The translations under genes and the position numbers were made by a program. DNA of 64,000 bases. Origin: Cupriavidus sp. EM10. GTDB lineage: Bacteria; Pseudomonadota; Gammaproteobacteria; Burkholderiales; Burkholderiaceae. How positions within the stretch are numbered: position 1 is the stretch's first letter; every line of letters begins with the position of its first letter. Shown piece by piece: positions 1-11,525 of this stretch. Below the pieces are notes generated by a model. That model was not told the DNA's origin. It made no database searches and was given only the letters and a program-made list of their open reading frames with translations. Where the stretch lies: contig NZ_CP076061.1 of NCBI RefSeq assembly GCF_018729255.1, positions 1,240,001 to 1,304,000 on the forward strand, given 5' to 3'.

Positions 1-572
1 CCGCGCCCACGCCGGCCAGCACGCCCAGGCCAGTACCGCCCGCCAGCCGGGCAATCGATCGCCGCAGCAGCACGGGGTCGGTCAGCGCCCGCAGGATGTT
101 GGCCACGGCCAGCCCGGACGGAAATGTCAGCTGCATGCGGTCCACCAACAGCGGGGTGTACAGCATGCCGACGCCCACGCCGTACATGCCGATGCAAAGC
201 ATGTAGCCGATCAGCTGCCACAACGGCGGCTGCGCCATGCCCATCCAGCCGATGGCCTGGATCACCACCACCATGCCGCCCATGCCGGCCACCGATGCGG
301 CGGCCGTCTGGATGTAGTTCGCCCCGTGGCGGCCGGCCGCGCCATAGCCGGCGGTGACGGCCGAACCCAGGATGCCGGCCAGCACCTGCCCGCCGACGAA
401 GAAGCCGAGCGACAGGTTCATGTACGCCGCCGCGATGCCGCCCAACGGCCCCAGCACCAGCATGCCGGCGGCGCCGAGCAGCAGGTGGTATTGCCAGGAG
501 TTGGGGTGGGGAGCCGCATGTTTTGTGGTTCGGATGATCGATCTTGCGGGTTGATGCGCTGGAGCCCTCACC
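1..572 (-). CDS. OPT-family (oligopeptide/siderophore type) transporter, partial
   Basis: The reverse strand stays open from about 572 to the window edge, so the 3' part is missing. The translation is a run of hydrophobic helices with small-residue signatures. It includes a Tyr-Thr-Pro-Leu-Leu-Val-Asp segment followed by Leu-Thr-Phe-Pro-Ser-Gly-Leu-Ala-Val-Ala (around positions 100-130), which resembles the Pro-Ser-Gly-x-Ala motif of OPT transporters. These are inner-membrane, proton-driven importers of peptides or metal chelates. The start is unclear. No ATG lies in frame; the only canonical codon is a GTG at 572, and it falls inside a REP-like repeat. An ATG near 519 is in another frame. 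The family call is moderate and the substrate unknown. Confidence 0.55.
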
Positions 573-677
573 CCCGCCCCTCTCCCGCTCGCGGGAGAGG
601 GGAGAAACCACGAGGTTATCGACCGCCTATTGTTCGCTCCCCTCTCCCGCTCTGCGGAGAGGGGCCGGGGTGAGGGC
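565..677. repeat. REP/BIME-like composite inverted repeat
   Basis: Two hairpins built on CCCCTCTCCCGC (arms 577-588/591-602 and 639-650/654-664) are flanked by mirror copies of CCCTCACCCC (left) and GGGGTGAGGG (right), so the whole 113-bp unit is a dyad. A third hairpin of the same sequence lies at 9278-9318. This is typical of extragenic palindromic elements; it may also work as a terminator. Confidence 0.6.
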
Positions 678-723
678 AAAAAGCCTGTCCATCACCGCCA
701 CCTTCAACCCCCACCGCCCCAAA

Positions 724-783
724 GCGTACCCATTTCTGCGTGATTCCCCCAGCGGAAAATCGCAAAGCGTACCCGTTTCTGCG
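724..783 (-). repeat. Two dispersed origin iterons
   Basis: Two 17-mers, GCGTACCCATTTCTGCG (724-740) and GCGTACCCGTTTCTGCG (767-783), lie as direct repeats with starts 43 bp apart. They are the reverse complement of the iteron that fills the origin at 22.4-23.4 kb, more than 21 kb away. They sit upstream of the 2-hydroxyacid dehydrogenase gene. Confidence 0.8.
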
Positions 784-925
784 TACGCCGCCGCACGCTG
801 TCAAACGTCTGATAATCGCCCAAAACCACCACGTCACGGCAGGCAGGCCAACGCACGCAGGCATAGAATGTGGCGTCGGCCCGGCCGACCTTCACAACAA
901 AATCTCCCTCGTCTCGCTGTCACGC

Positions 926-1861
926 ATGAAGCCCGCCCTGCTCGTCCTGGTCCAGCTCGAACCGGACCACCTCGCCCTGGTTTCCCAACAATACGACGTC
1001 GTCTACGCGCCCAGCGCCGCCCAGCGCGCCGAGGCCGTCGCCAGTGCCGGCGGCACGTTCCGCGCCGTGCTCAGCAATGGCACGACCGGCATCACCGCCG
1101 CCGAAATCGATGCCATGCCCAGGCTCGAACTGGTCTGCGCCCTGGGCGCCGGCTACGAGAACATCGACATTGCCGCCTGCAAGGCGCGCGGCATCGCCGT
1201 GGGCAATGGTGCCGGCACCAACGACAGCTGCGTGGCCGATCACGCCATGGCGCTGTTGCTGGCCACCGTGCGCCGCGTGCCGTCGCTGGACCGCGCCACG
1301 CGCGACGGGGTCTGGCGCAATACGATTCCGCTGCCGCCCAACCTGTCGGGCAAGCGCCTGGGCATCGTGGGCCTGGGCACCATTGGCCGCCGCATCGCGC
1401 AGCGTGGGCAGGGCTTCGACCTGGAGATTGGCTATCACAACCGCCGCCCGCGCGCCGACGCGCCGTTCCAGTACTTTGCCGATGTGATGGCGCTGGCCGA
1501 ATGGGCTGACTACCTGGTCATTGCCACCCCGGGCGGCGCCGAGACGCGCCATATGGTCGATACCCCGGTGCTGCGCGCGCTGGGGCCGGCTGGCTACCTG
1601 GTCAATATCGCGCGCGGCAGCGTGGTGAACACGGCGGCGCTGGCCGATGCGCTGCACACCGGCGAAGTGGGCGGCGCGGGCCTGGATGTCTATGAAAGCG
1701 AGCCGAAGCCGCCGGTGGAGCTGTTCGATTGCCCCAACGTCGTGCTGACGCCGCACGTGGGCGGCTGGTCGCCCGAGGCGGTACTGGCGTCGGTGAACCA
1801 GTTCATCGAGAACGCGCGCCGGCACTTTGCCGGCGAGCCGCTGGTCGCGCCGGTGAACTAG
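926..1861 (+). CDS. D-isomer-specific 2-hydroxyacid dehydrogenase (glyoxylate/hydroxypyruvate reductase-like)
   Basis: A 311-residue cytoplasmic NAD(P)H-dependent oxidoreductase that reduces a 2-keto acid to a D-2-hydroxy acid. The Rossmann motif Gly-Leu-Gly-Thr-Ile-Gly lies near residue 150. The catalytic triad is visible in order: Arg in Asn-Ile-Ala-Arg-Gly-Ser, Glu in Val-Tyr-Glu-Ser-Glu-Pro, and His in Thr-Pro-His-Val-Gly-Gly. The ATG at 926 gives the normal family length and N-terminus; the frame is open further upstream but that part is repeat and iteron sequence. It ends tail to tail with the sensor kinase, overlapping by 4 bp. Substrate preference cannot be read from sequence; glyoxylate or hydroxypyruvate is most likely. 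Confidence 0.88.
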   Translation: MKPALLVLVQLEPDHLALVSQQYDVVYAPSAAQRAEAVASAGGTFRAVLSNGTTGITAAEIDAMPRLELVCALGAGYENIDIAACKARGIAVGNGAGTNDSCVADHAMALLLATVRRVPSLDRATRDGVWRNTIPLPPNLSGKRLGIVGLGTIGRRIAQRGQGFDLEIGYHNRRPRADAPFQYFADVMALAEWADYLVIATPGGAETRHMVDTPVLRALGPAGYLVNIARGSVVNTAALADALHTGEVGGAGLDVYESEPKPPVELFDCPNVVLTPHVGGWSPEAVLASVNQFIENARRHFAGEPLVAPVN

Positions 1862-3191
1862 GCCACGGCCGGGAAGATCACGCGGACGCGCAGCCCCGGC
1901 GCCGCGTCTTCCAGCGCCACGCGCGCGCCATGGGACTGCGCCACCTCGTCGACGATGGCCAGTCCCAGTCCGCTGCCGCCCGTGGGCGCGTCGGGCACGC
2001 GATAGAAGCGGTCGAACACGCGCGCGCGCTCGCCGGCAGGAATGCCGGGGCCGTTGTCGGTCACCACCAGTTCGATGCCATGGGCCGTGTGGGCCACGTC
2101 CACGTCGATGCGGCCACCCCGGGGGATGTAGTGCACCGCGTTGTCCACCAGGTTGGTCAGCAGGATGCGCAGCGCATCGGCATCGCCCCGGATCGTGACC
2201 GGCCCGTTGGCGCCGCGCTCTTCAAGCCCCAGGTCGATATCCCGATCGATAGCCGCCTGCGACATCTCGGCCACCACGCCGCCCGCCAGCGCCCGCAGGT
2301 CGACGGGCTCGTGCGGCGGCGGCACGGCGCCCGGCTCCTGCCGCGCCAGCGTCAGCAACTGGGCGACCAGGTGCGTCAGCCGCTCCAGCCCCTGCCGCAG
2401 CTGCCCCATCGCCTCCTGCCGGGCCTCCGCACTGGGCGCCCTCTCCACTAGTTGGGCCTGCAGCTGCAGCGCCGTCAGCGGCGTGCGCAACGCGTGCGCG
2501 GCGTCGGCAACAAACGCGCGCTGGGTGTCGATGGCATGGCTCAGCCGGGCCAGCAGCTGGTTCAAGGCATCGGACAGCGGCGCGATTTCGTCGGGCATGT
2601 CGCGCACGGCCAGCGGCGCCAACGTCTTGGCATCGCGCGAGCGCACTTCGGTGGCGATCTCGCGAAGCGGCCGCAGGCCACGCCCCACGGCCATCCACAC
2701 CAGCCACGCCAGCAGCGGCAACAGCAGCAGCAGCGGCGCCACGGTGCGCAACGCCATGTGGGCGGCCAGCGTACGCCGGGCGCTGAGCGGCTGGGCGATC
2801 TGCACCACCGCCGGCCCCAGCTGCACGCTGTAGATCCGCCATTCACCCGATTCGGTGCGGGCATCGGTAAAGCCCAGTTCGGCGCGCTGGGGCAGCGCCG
2901 GATGCGAGTGCGATAGGTACAGACTGCGCCCGGAGCCATCCCAGATATGGATCACCACGTCCTCGTCGGCATGCAGCAGGTCGGCCCCGGTGGCGCTGTC
3001 GGCCTCGAACGGGGGGCCACCGGCGCGCTGAACTGGCTCGGCAGCGCGGCGGCCACCTGCTTCATCTGGTAGTCGAACAGGGCATTGGCTTCCTGCCGCG
3101 CCTGGCCATAGATCAGTGCCGTGGCCACGGCGATGCCGGCCGCCAGGCCCGCCGCCAGCCACCACAGCAGCGTACGTTGGATCGAGCGCAT
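1858..3191 (-). CDS. Sensor histidine kinase of the glk operon (one frameshift in this sequence)
   Basis: Membrane-bound kinase of a two-component pair. From the ATG at 3191 one sees a first membrane helix (residues about 8-28), a periplasmic stretch, a second Leu-rich helix near residue 160, HAMP, an H-box with His-Ala-Leu-Arg-Thr-Pro, an N-box with Asn-Leu-Val-Asp-Asn-Ala, and G-boxes Asp-Asn-Gly-Pro-Gly-Ile and Gly-Ser-Gly-Leu-Gly-Leu. The frame breaks at a run of six C on the coding strand (3011-3016); a seventh C would join both halves into a normal 444-residue protein. The start overlaps the regulator stop by one base. Its place directly after glk recalls the glk-gltR-gtrS arrangement of Pseudomonas, so glucose or ketogluconate sensing is inferred. 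Confidence 0.85.
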
Positions 3192-3910
3192 CAGTCCGGC
3201 ATTCCTTCCGCGTTAGCCGCACCGTCGGCGCCCAGTTGCGGCATCAGGTAGCCCACGCCCCGGATATTGCGGATCAGTGCCGCGCCAAACTTGCGCCGCA
3301 GCGCGTGGATATAGACCTCCACCGTGTTGCTGCCGACGTCGTCGTCCCAGCCGTAGAGCCGTTCCTGCAGTTGCGGCACCGACCAGACCTTGCCGGGCCG
3401 GGCCATCAGCGCGGACAGCAACGCGTACTCGCGTGCCGACAGCCGCACCGCCGTGCCAGCCTGCGTGGCTTCGCGCGTGGCCGGGTTGAGCACGATGTCG
3501 CCATAGCGCAGCATCGGTTCGGCCCGCCCTTCCGCGCGGCGCGCCATCGCGTGCATGCGCGCCACCAGCTCCTGCAGGTCGAACGGCTTGATCACGTAGT
3601 CGTCCGCGCCCGCGTTGAGCCCGGCCACGCGGTCCGCCACGGCGTCGCGGGCCGTGACGATCAGTACCGGCGTGCGGACGTTGCGCGCGCGCAGCGCCTT
3701 CAGCACGTCCAGCCCCGAGCGGCGCGGCAGGCCCAGGTCCAGCAGCACCAGGTCGTAGCCGCCGTCGGCGCGCGGGCCGTGCTGGTCCGACGCGGCGTCG
3801 AGCCCGGCGTCGCCATCGGTCACCCAGTCGACCGTAAAGCCTTCCTGGCGCAGCGCCACCTTTACGCTCTCGCCAATCATGGCGTCGTCTTCCACCAGCA
3901 ATACACGCAT
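3191..3910 (-). CDS. OmpR-family response regulator (GltR/QseB-like)
   Basis: A 239-residue transcription regulator partnered with the adjacent kinase. The receiver has the acidic pair in Val-Glu-Asp-Asp, the phospho-acceptor Asp in Leu-Leu-Asp-Leu-Gly-Leu-Pro, and the conserved Lys in Ile-Lys-Pro-Phe-Asp. The C-terminal winged helix ends with the usual Thr-Val-Glu-Val-Tyr-Ile-His-Ala-Leu-Arg-Arg-Lys recognition region. It begins 12 bp after glk and its stop overlaps the kinase start (TGATG), so it belongs to the same leftward operon as zwf, pgl and glk. The linkage suggests control of glucose catabolism or uptake; the target genes are not shown by the sequence. Confidence 0.9.
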   Translation of the reverse strand: MRVLLVEDDAMIGESVKVALRQEGFTVDWVTDGDAGLDAASDQHGPRADGGYDLVLLDLGLPRRSGLDVLKALRARNVRTPVLIVTARDAVADRVAGLNAGADDYVIKPFDLQELVARMHAMARRAEGRAEPMLRYGDIVLNPATREATQAGTAVRLSAREYALLSALMARPGKVWSVPQLQERLYGWDDDVGSNTVEVYIHALRRKFGAALIRNIRGVGYLMPQLGADGAANAEGMPD

Positions 3911-3922
3911 GTTCGTCGGGAT

Positions 3923-4912
3923 TCAGGAATGGGTGTGGCGCATGTCGCCCTGCAGGCGGTCTGCCAGCGCGCGCGCCAGGCCGGGCAGCGCCGGGAATTC
4001 GGCCGCGATCACGTACACCGGGATATCGGCCAGGTACTGGCCCATGCGGCCCTTGTCGACAAAGCGCGCATTGAATGGCGAGGCGCGGAACGCGTCCACG
4101 AAACGCGGCACGATGCCGCCGCCGATATAGACGCCGCCGCGCGCGCCCAGCACCAGCGCGATATCGCCAGCCACCGATCCGAGCAGCCCGCAAAAGGCGT
4201 CAAAGGCCCGGCGGGACAAGGGATCGCCCTGCTTCAGCGCGCCATCGGTGACCTGCGCCGGGGTCAGCGGTTCGGCAAGAAGCGTACCCATTTCTGCGGA
4301 CAGCGCGGCATGGATATGCGACAGGCCCATGCCCGACAGCAACCGTTCGGCCGACACCCGGCCCAGTTGGTCATGCGCGGCGCGCCACGCGATCCATTCG
4401 TCGTCCGTGGCGGGCATCACCTCGATATGGCCACCCTCGCCGGCCAGCGCCACGGCGCCGCCGCCCGGTGCCGGAACCAGTCCCGACACGCCCAGCCCCG
4501 TCCCGGGCCCGATCAGCGAGCGCGGCGCCGTGGGCATGGCGGTGCCGTCGCGCACCTGCACCAGGTCGCCGGCGGCCAGGTATGGCAAGGCCAGCGCCAG
4601 CGATGTGAAGTCGTTGATGGCAACCAGCGTCTCCAGGCCCAGCGCCTGCCGCATGGCATCGATCGAGAACGCCCAGTTGTGGTTGGTCAGCTTGACGTGG
4701 TCGCCGGTGACCGGATTGGCCAGGCCGATGGCCGCGTGGCGGGGGCGCTCGCCAGCGGGCAGAGTCGACATGTACAGCCGCATCGCGGCTTCCAGCGACG
4801 CGTGGTCGGCCACCTTGTAGGCCGTGACTTCGCCGATACGCATCGGCGCGGTTTCCACGGCAAAGCGGACATTGGTGCCGCCGACATCGGCAAGCAGGCG
4901 CGGATAGGTCAT
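3923..4912 (-). CDS. glk: Glucokinase
   Basis: ATP-dependent phosphorylation of glucose to glucose-6-phosphate in the cytoplasm; 329 residues, standard for the proteobacterial Glk family. The N-terminal phosphate loop reads Ala-Asp-Val-Gly-Gly-Thr-Asn-Val-Arg-Phe-Ala. Asn-Asp-Phe in the middle supplies the catalytic Asp, followed by Gly-Pro-Gly-Thr-Gly-Leu-Gly and Glu-Gly-Gly-His. It lies between pgl (28 bp upstream) and the response regulator (12 bp downstream). The gene contains a perfect dispersed iteron at 4282-4298, translated as Ser-Ala-Glu-Met-Gly-Thr-Leu without breaking the frame. Confidence 0.95.
   Translation of the reverse strand: MTYPRLLADVGGTNVRFAVETAPMRIGEVTAYKVADHASLEAAMRLYMSTLPAGERPRHAAIGLANPVTGDHVKLTNHNWAFSIDAMRQALGLETLVAINDFTSLALALPYLAAGDLVQVRDGTAMPTAPRSLIGPGTGLGVSGLVPAPGGGAVALAGEGGHIEVMPATDDEWIAWRAAHDQLGRVSAERLLSGMGLSHIHAALSAEMGTLLAEPLTPAQVTDGALKQGDPLSRRAFDAFCGLLGSVAGDIALVLGARGGVYIGGGIVPRFVDAFRASPFNARFVDKGRMGQYLADIPVYVIAAEFPALPGLARALADRLQGDMRHTHS
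4282..4298 (-). repeat. Origin-type iteron inside glk
   Basis: GCGTACCCATTTCTGCG lies within the glk coding sequence and keeps the frame. It is identical (reverse complement) to array copies at 22490 and 22713. Confidence 0.85.
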
Positions 4913-4940
4913 GGCAGGCAGGGAGTTGCGGGATGGCGCG

Positions 4941-5629
4941 TCATTGCGCCTCGGTACGGAAAATATCGACGCCGCGCCGATGCCGCGCCAGCACCACGCT
5001 GACCGGCAACGCCGGCGTCGGGGCCTGCAGCGCGCGCTCCAGCACGGCGTTCTTCTTGTCGCCGGTGATCGCCAGGAACGTGCGCTCGGCGGCCAGCAGC
5101 GCGGCCAGGTTCAGCGTCACGCGGGCATGGGGCGCCGTCGACGGGTGCGTGACCATGTAGCCCGGCCCGGGCTCCGACAGGCCGGTCTGCAACTCGGGCG
5201 CATCCGGAAACAGCGACGCCGTATGGCCGTCCTCGCCCATGCCCAGCACCACCACGTCGGGCTGCTGGAACGATGCATTGAGCCGCTGCACGGCCTGCAG
5301 CGGCGCGGCGGCCTCGCCCTCGTCGCGGATCAGCGGCGCCCAGCCGGCCACGCCGGCCCCTTCGCGAAGCAGGTGGCGGCGCACCAGCGCCCGTTGCTGT
5401 CGGGATGGTCGGGCGGCACGGCGCGCTCGTCCACCAGCGTGATGGTCACGGCTTCCCAGCGAATCGGCCGATAACGCAGCCGCTCGAACATCGGCACCGG
5501 CGACTTGCCGCCCGACACCGCCAGCACGGCCCACCCCTTGGCCTTGATGACGAGTTCCAGCGCATGGCTGACGGAGATCGCCAGCGACTCGGCCTGGTCC
5601 ATCAGGGTGGCATGTTCGAACTGGCGCAT
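4941..5629 (-). CDS. pgl: 6-phosphogluconolactonase (one frameshift in this sequence)
   Basis: Hydrolyses 6-phosphogluconolactone to 6-phosphogluconate, between Zwf and Edd. The N-terminal part contains Val-Ser-Gly-Gly-Lys-Ser-Pro and Val-Asp-Glu-Arg-Ala-Val-Pro; the C-terminal part contains Leu-Gly-Met-Gly-Glu-Asp-Gly-His-Thr-Ala-Ser-Leu-Phe-Pro. These are the two hallmark blocks of the SugarP isomerase/lactonase family, but they lie in different frames. One missing base near 5387 (coding strand GGGCGCTGG where GGGCGCCTGG restores the frame) explains this; corrected length is 229 residues. It lies 46 bp after zwf and 28 bp before glk. Confidence 0.9.
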
Positions 5630-5675
5630 GGCGGGGGCTCCTGTGATCGGCAGATGGAATCGATGTAAAGCGGCG

Positions 5676-7124
<1,449 letters not shown>

Positions 7125-7439
7125 GCTCACCCTGGGCTCCTTGCGGGGTATCGGGAGATGGGGACTGCGTGACCCCGGCATCTACTATGTGCCGCCGGGC
7201 GGCGCATTGGTTCCACCGATGTTACGTCACTCATGGCCGCTTGGACAGGCGCAGGGCCCGCCAGGCGGAACAAAGCGTACCCGTTTCTGCGTGCCTGCCA
7301 TGTGACCGAAGGGCGATGCGGAACATCCTGGCCGCGCATCGATCCCACCTTCTGATAGCCAATGGCGATGACGCTGCCGTGACGGTGGCGTCCGGATTTT
7401 TCGGCTACGCTGAAAAGCGCCCTCACAGGAGATCTCCCC
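7125..7439. promoter_or_regulatory. Divergent zwf/edd control region with one iteron
   Basis: The 315-bp spacer must hold the promoters for the zwf operon and for edd. A ribosome site AGGAG lies just upstream of the edd ATG. No convincing -35/-10 pair or HexR-type operator was found by eye. A perfect iteron GCGTACCCGTTTCTGCG is present at 7275-7291. Confidence 0.5.
7275..7291 (-). repeat. Dispersed iteron between zwf and edd
   Basis: Perfect 17-bp consensus copy in reverse orientation, in the shared promoter region of two divergent metabolic operons. Confidence 0.85.
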
Positions 7440-9266
<1,827 letters not shown>

Positions 9267-9277
9267 CGGCTCTCCCG

Positions 9278-9318
9278 GTTTGCTCCCCTCTCCCGCAAGG
9301 CGGGAGAGGGGAGCAAAC
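9278..9318. terminator. Bidirectional hairpin between edd and mscS
   Basis: An 18-bp perfect stem (9278-9295 with 9301-9318) with a 5-nt loop lies between two convergent genes. Its core CCCCTCTCCCG is the same as in the REP-like element at 565-677, and no T-run follows, so it is either a repeat element used as terminator or simply an extragenic palindrome. Confidence 0.6.
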
Positions 9319-9337
9319 AGGCAGGTTCAGCGATAAA

Positions 9338-9354
9338 GCGTACCCGTTTCTGCG
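9338..9354 (-). repeat. Dispersed iteron downstream of edd
   Basis: GCGTACCCGTTTCTGCG, perfect consensus, in the short gap between the hairpin and the end of the mechanosensitive channel gene. Confidence 0.85.
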
Positions 9355-9358
9355 TACC

Positions 9359-10270
9359 TCAATTGGGCCGCCCTGACCCCGTCGAACGGCTTCGATAAAC
9401 GTCGCCGTGGCCCGCCTCCGCCGTCTCGGCCTCCTCCATTTCAGGCACCCGCACCTCCTGCACCGGCACGGCAATACGGCAGCCAGCGCCTTCCACGGTC
9501 GCCTTCAGCCGTGCGTACAAGGCGAATTGCACGTTCCAGAAATCGTCGTTCGACGTCCAGTAGCGCGCGTTCAGCGTGACGCCGCGCTCGGTGTAGCGCA
9601 CCACCATGACTTCGCGATTGGGCGTGGCCAGCAGGCGTTTTTCGCTGTCGAGCATGGCCGCCAGCGCATCCAGGCCGGCCTGGATCGGGCTGTCGAAGGT
9701 CACCGTGACCTCCATGTCCATGCGCCGCGTGGGGTTCTCGCTGTAGTTCATGATCGGGCTGCCCCAGATCTTGCCGTTCGGCACGCGCAGGCAGACGCCG
9801 TCGAACGTCTGCAGCTCGGTCATGAACAGGCCGGTTTCGCGCACCGTGCCCGCCACGCCCTGGGCGTCGATGTACTGGCCCACGCGGAACGGCCGCAGCA
9901 GCACCAGCATGATGCCCGCCGCGATGTTCTGCAGCGTCCCCTGCAGCGCCAGTCCGATGGCCAGGCCGGCGGCGCCCAGCATGGCGATGATGCTCGCCGT
10001 CTGCACGCCGAACTGCGACAGCACCAGCACCACCGTCAGCACGCGGATCACCCATTGGGCGATGCTGGCCAGCATCGGCCGCAGCGTATCGTCGACGTGA
10101 GTGTGTTGCAGCGTCTGCCGTAGCGCCCGGGCGGCCCGCGCGGACAACCACCATCCGACGATCAGGATGGTCAGGGCGGCCAGGCAATTCAGGCCCTGGC
10201 TGATGGCGAACTGGGTCAGGTAGGCCCAGGTGGCTTCCAGTTTGGCGTGGTCGATCAGGTTCAGGTCCAT
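9359..10270 (-). CDS. mscS: Small-conductance mechanosensitive channel, MscS family
   Basis: Inner-membrane channel that opens on membrane tension and releases solutes under hypo-osmotic shock. 303 residues: three hydrophobic helices in the first 120 residues, the Gly/Ala-rich pore helix (Met-Leu-Gly-Ala-Ala-Gly-Leu-Ala-Ile-Gly, near residue 95), Leu-Gln-Gly-Thr-Leu-Gln-Asn, then the beta domain starting Arg-Pro-Phe-Arg-Val-Gly. The ATG at 10270 is preferred; the frame is open upstream, but that part overlaps an iteron. It stands alone, convergent with edd. Confidence 0.92.
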   Translation of the reverse strand: MDLNLIDHAKLEATWAYLTQFAISQGLNCLAALTILIVGWWLSARAARALRQTLQHTHVDDTLRPMLASIAQWVIRVLTVVLVLSQFGVQTASIIAMLGAAGLAIGLALQGTLQNIAAGIMLVLLRPFRVGQYIDAQGVAGTVRETGLFMTELQTFDGVCLRVPNGKIWGSPIMNYSENPTRRMDMEVTVTFDSPIQAGLDALAAMLDSEKRLLATPNREVMVVRYTERGVTLNARYWTSNDDFWNVQFALYARLKATVEGAGCRIAVPVQEVRVPEMEEAETAEAGHGDVYRSRSTGSGRPN

Positions 10271-10342
10271 GCGTCGGCTCCGGATGTCGAACCTGCAGGC
10301 CTTGCGAAGGACGTGCCAGCCGGTGGCGTCGGCGCGGCAAAA

Positions 10343-10359
10343 GCGTACCCGTTTCTGCG
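10343..10359 (-). repeat. Dispersed iteron upstream of mscS
   Basis: Perfect GCGTACCCGTTTCTGCG, 73 bp upstream of the mscS start, in the gap between mscS and the AraC regulator gene. Confidence 0.85.
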
Positions 10360-10451
10360 TGATGCACGGCAGCACAACGGCTCCCGGGATCGACTCGCAG
10401 ACGCGCCTCCGGCATCACAAGCGCAGGCGCCGTGCGCCAGGAGTGGAGGAT

Positions 10452-11366
10452 TTACAACCTGGCGGAAATTCCTGCCGCCGTGCGCCATTGTCCGGGCGTC
10501 ACGCCATAGGCCGCGCGAAAGCGGTTGCTGAAGTGGCTGGCCGAGGCGAATCCGGCGCGCATCGCCACCTGTTGCAGCGACAGCCGGCCATCGCCCAGCA
10601 GCGCCCGCGCGCGATCCAGCCGGGATCGCATGACCCACGCATGCGGTGCTATGCCGAACGAGACCCGGAACATCCGCGCGAAGTGGAATTCCGACAGGCC
10701 GGCAAGGATGGCCAGTTGGCCGAGCGTCGGGTTTTCGGCCGGATGGGCGTGGATCCAGTCGGCCACGTTACGCCTGGCCTGCGCCGACAGTCCGCCGCGC
10801 CAGTCCGTCGACGGCCTGCGCGCGCCATGCGACAGCAGCAGCTGCGTCACCGCCTGGTGCGCCATGGCGTTACCGGCCATGCGGCTGTCGGTGTCCTGCC
10901 AGTCCAGCGCCACCAGCTGGCGCGACAAGGCCACCAGTCCGGCATCCTCGGCGAATAGCCGATCCTCCAGTTGCAGGGCGCGCGGCTCGGTATCGAGCAC
11001 ACGCACGCAGTGCCAGGCCAGATGCTCGGGCTGGAAATACAGATGCAGGAAGCGCTGCGTGCCGCCCACATGCCACGCGGATTCATGCCCGGCGGGCAGC
11101 AGGCAGAGCCGGTCGGGGCTGCCCTTGCGGTCGGGCGCATCTCGGCGATAGGTGGAATAGCCGCCCTCCAGGTACACCGACATCGTGTGATGGCCGGGCC
11201 GGGCATAGGCGGTGTCGTCGTGGCGGTTTCGCCAGAGCGCCAGCCCCAGGCCATCGCCCAGCACGCAGGCGCGCTCCAGCGACGCGCGCGATTGCGTGAG
11301 CACGGAGAACACGGCGTTGCCGGGGAGCGGCTGGGAAGGTTGGGACGGCTGGGGGGCGGCTGGCAT
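10452..11366 (-). CDS. AraC-family transcriptional regulator
   Basis: 304 residues. The C-terminal third holds two helix-turn-helix motifs: one in Thr-Leu-Gly-Gln-Leu-Ala-Ile-Leu-Ala-Gly-Leu-Ser and the second in Ser-Leu-Gln-Gln-Val-Ala-Met-Arg-Ala-Gly-Phe-Ala-Ser-Ala-Ser-His-Phe, ending with the typical Phe-Arg-Ala-Ala-Tyr-Gly-Val-Thr-Pro-Gly-Gln-Trp. The N-terminal part is cupin-like and should bind the effector, which is unknown. The next gene (MFS exporter) is 159 bp away on the same strand, behind its own terminator, so the two are separate units though possibly functionally linked. Confidence 0.9.
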   Translation of the reverse strand: MPAAPQPSQPSQPLPGNAVFSVLTQSRASLERACVLGDGLGLALWRNRHDDTAYARPGHHTMSVYLEGGYSTYRRDAPDRKGSPDRLCLLPAGHESAWHVGGTQRFLHLYFQPEHLAWHCVRVLDTEPRALQLEDRLFAEDAGLVALSRQLVALDWQDTDSRMAGNAMAHQAVTQLLLSHGARRPSTDWRGGLSAQARRNVADWIHAHPAENPTLGQLAILAGLSEFHFARMFRVSFGIAPHAWVMRSRLDRARALLGDGRLSLQQVAMRAGFASASHFSNRFRAAYGVTPGQWRTAAGISARL

Positions 11367-11426
11367 GGTGTGACTCTAATCCAATCCGGCGGGCTTGCGG
11401 ATGGTTCGGTGGGCGTCTTTCAGCCC

Positions 11427-11443
11427 CGCAGAAACGGGTACGC
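11427..11443 (+). repeat. Dispersed iteron
   Basis: CGCAGAAACGGGTACGC, perfect consensus, forward orientation, between the AraC gene and the MFS terminator. A short direct repeat of GGGGCACGCCTC-like sequence follows it. Confidence 0.85.
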
Positions 11444-11477
11444 TTCGGGGTACGCCTCGGGGCACGCCTCGGGATGC

Positions 11478-11502
11478 AAAAAGGGGCGGCCAAGCCGCCC
11501 TT
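11478..11502 (-). terminator. Rho-independent terminator of the MFS gene
   Basis: On the minus strand GGGCGGC-TTG-GCCGCCC is followed by five T residues, 24 bp after the MFS stop codon. Confidence 0.75.
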
Positions 11503-11525
11503 ACGCAGGTTCATCCGGTGCCGCA

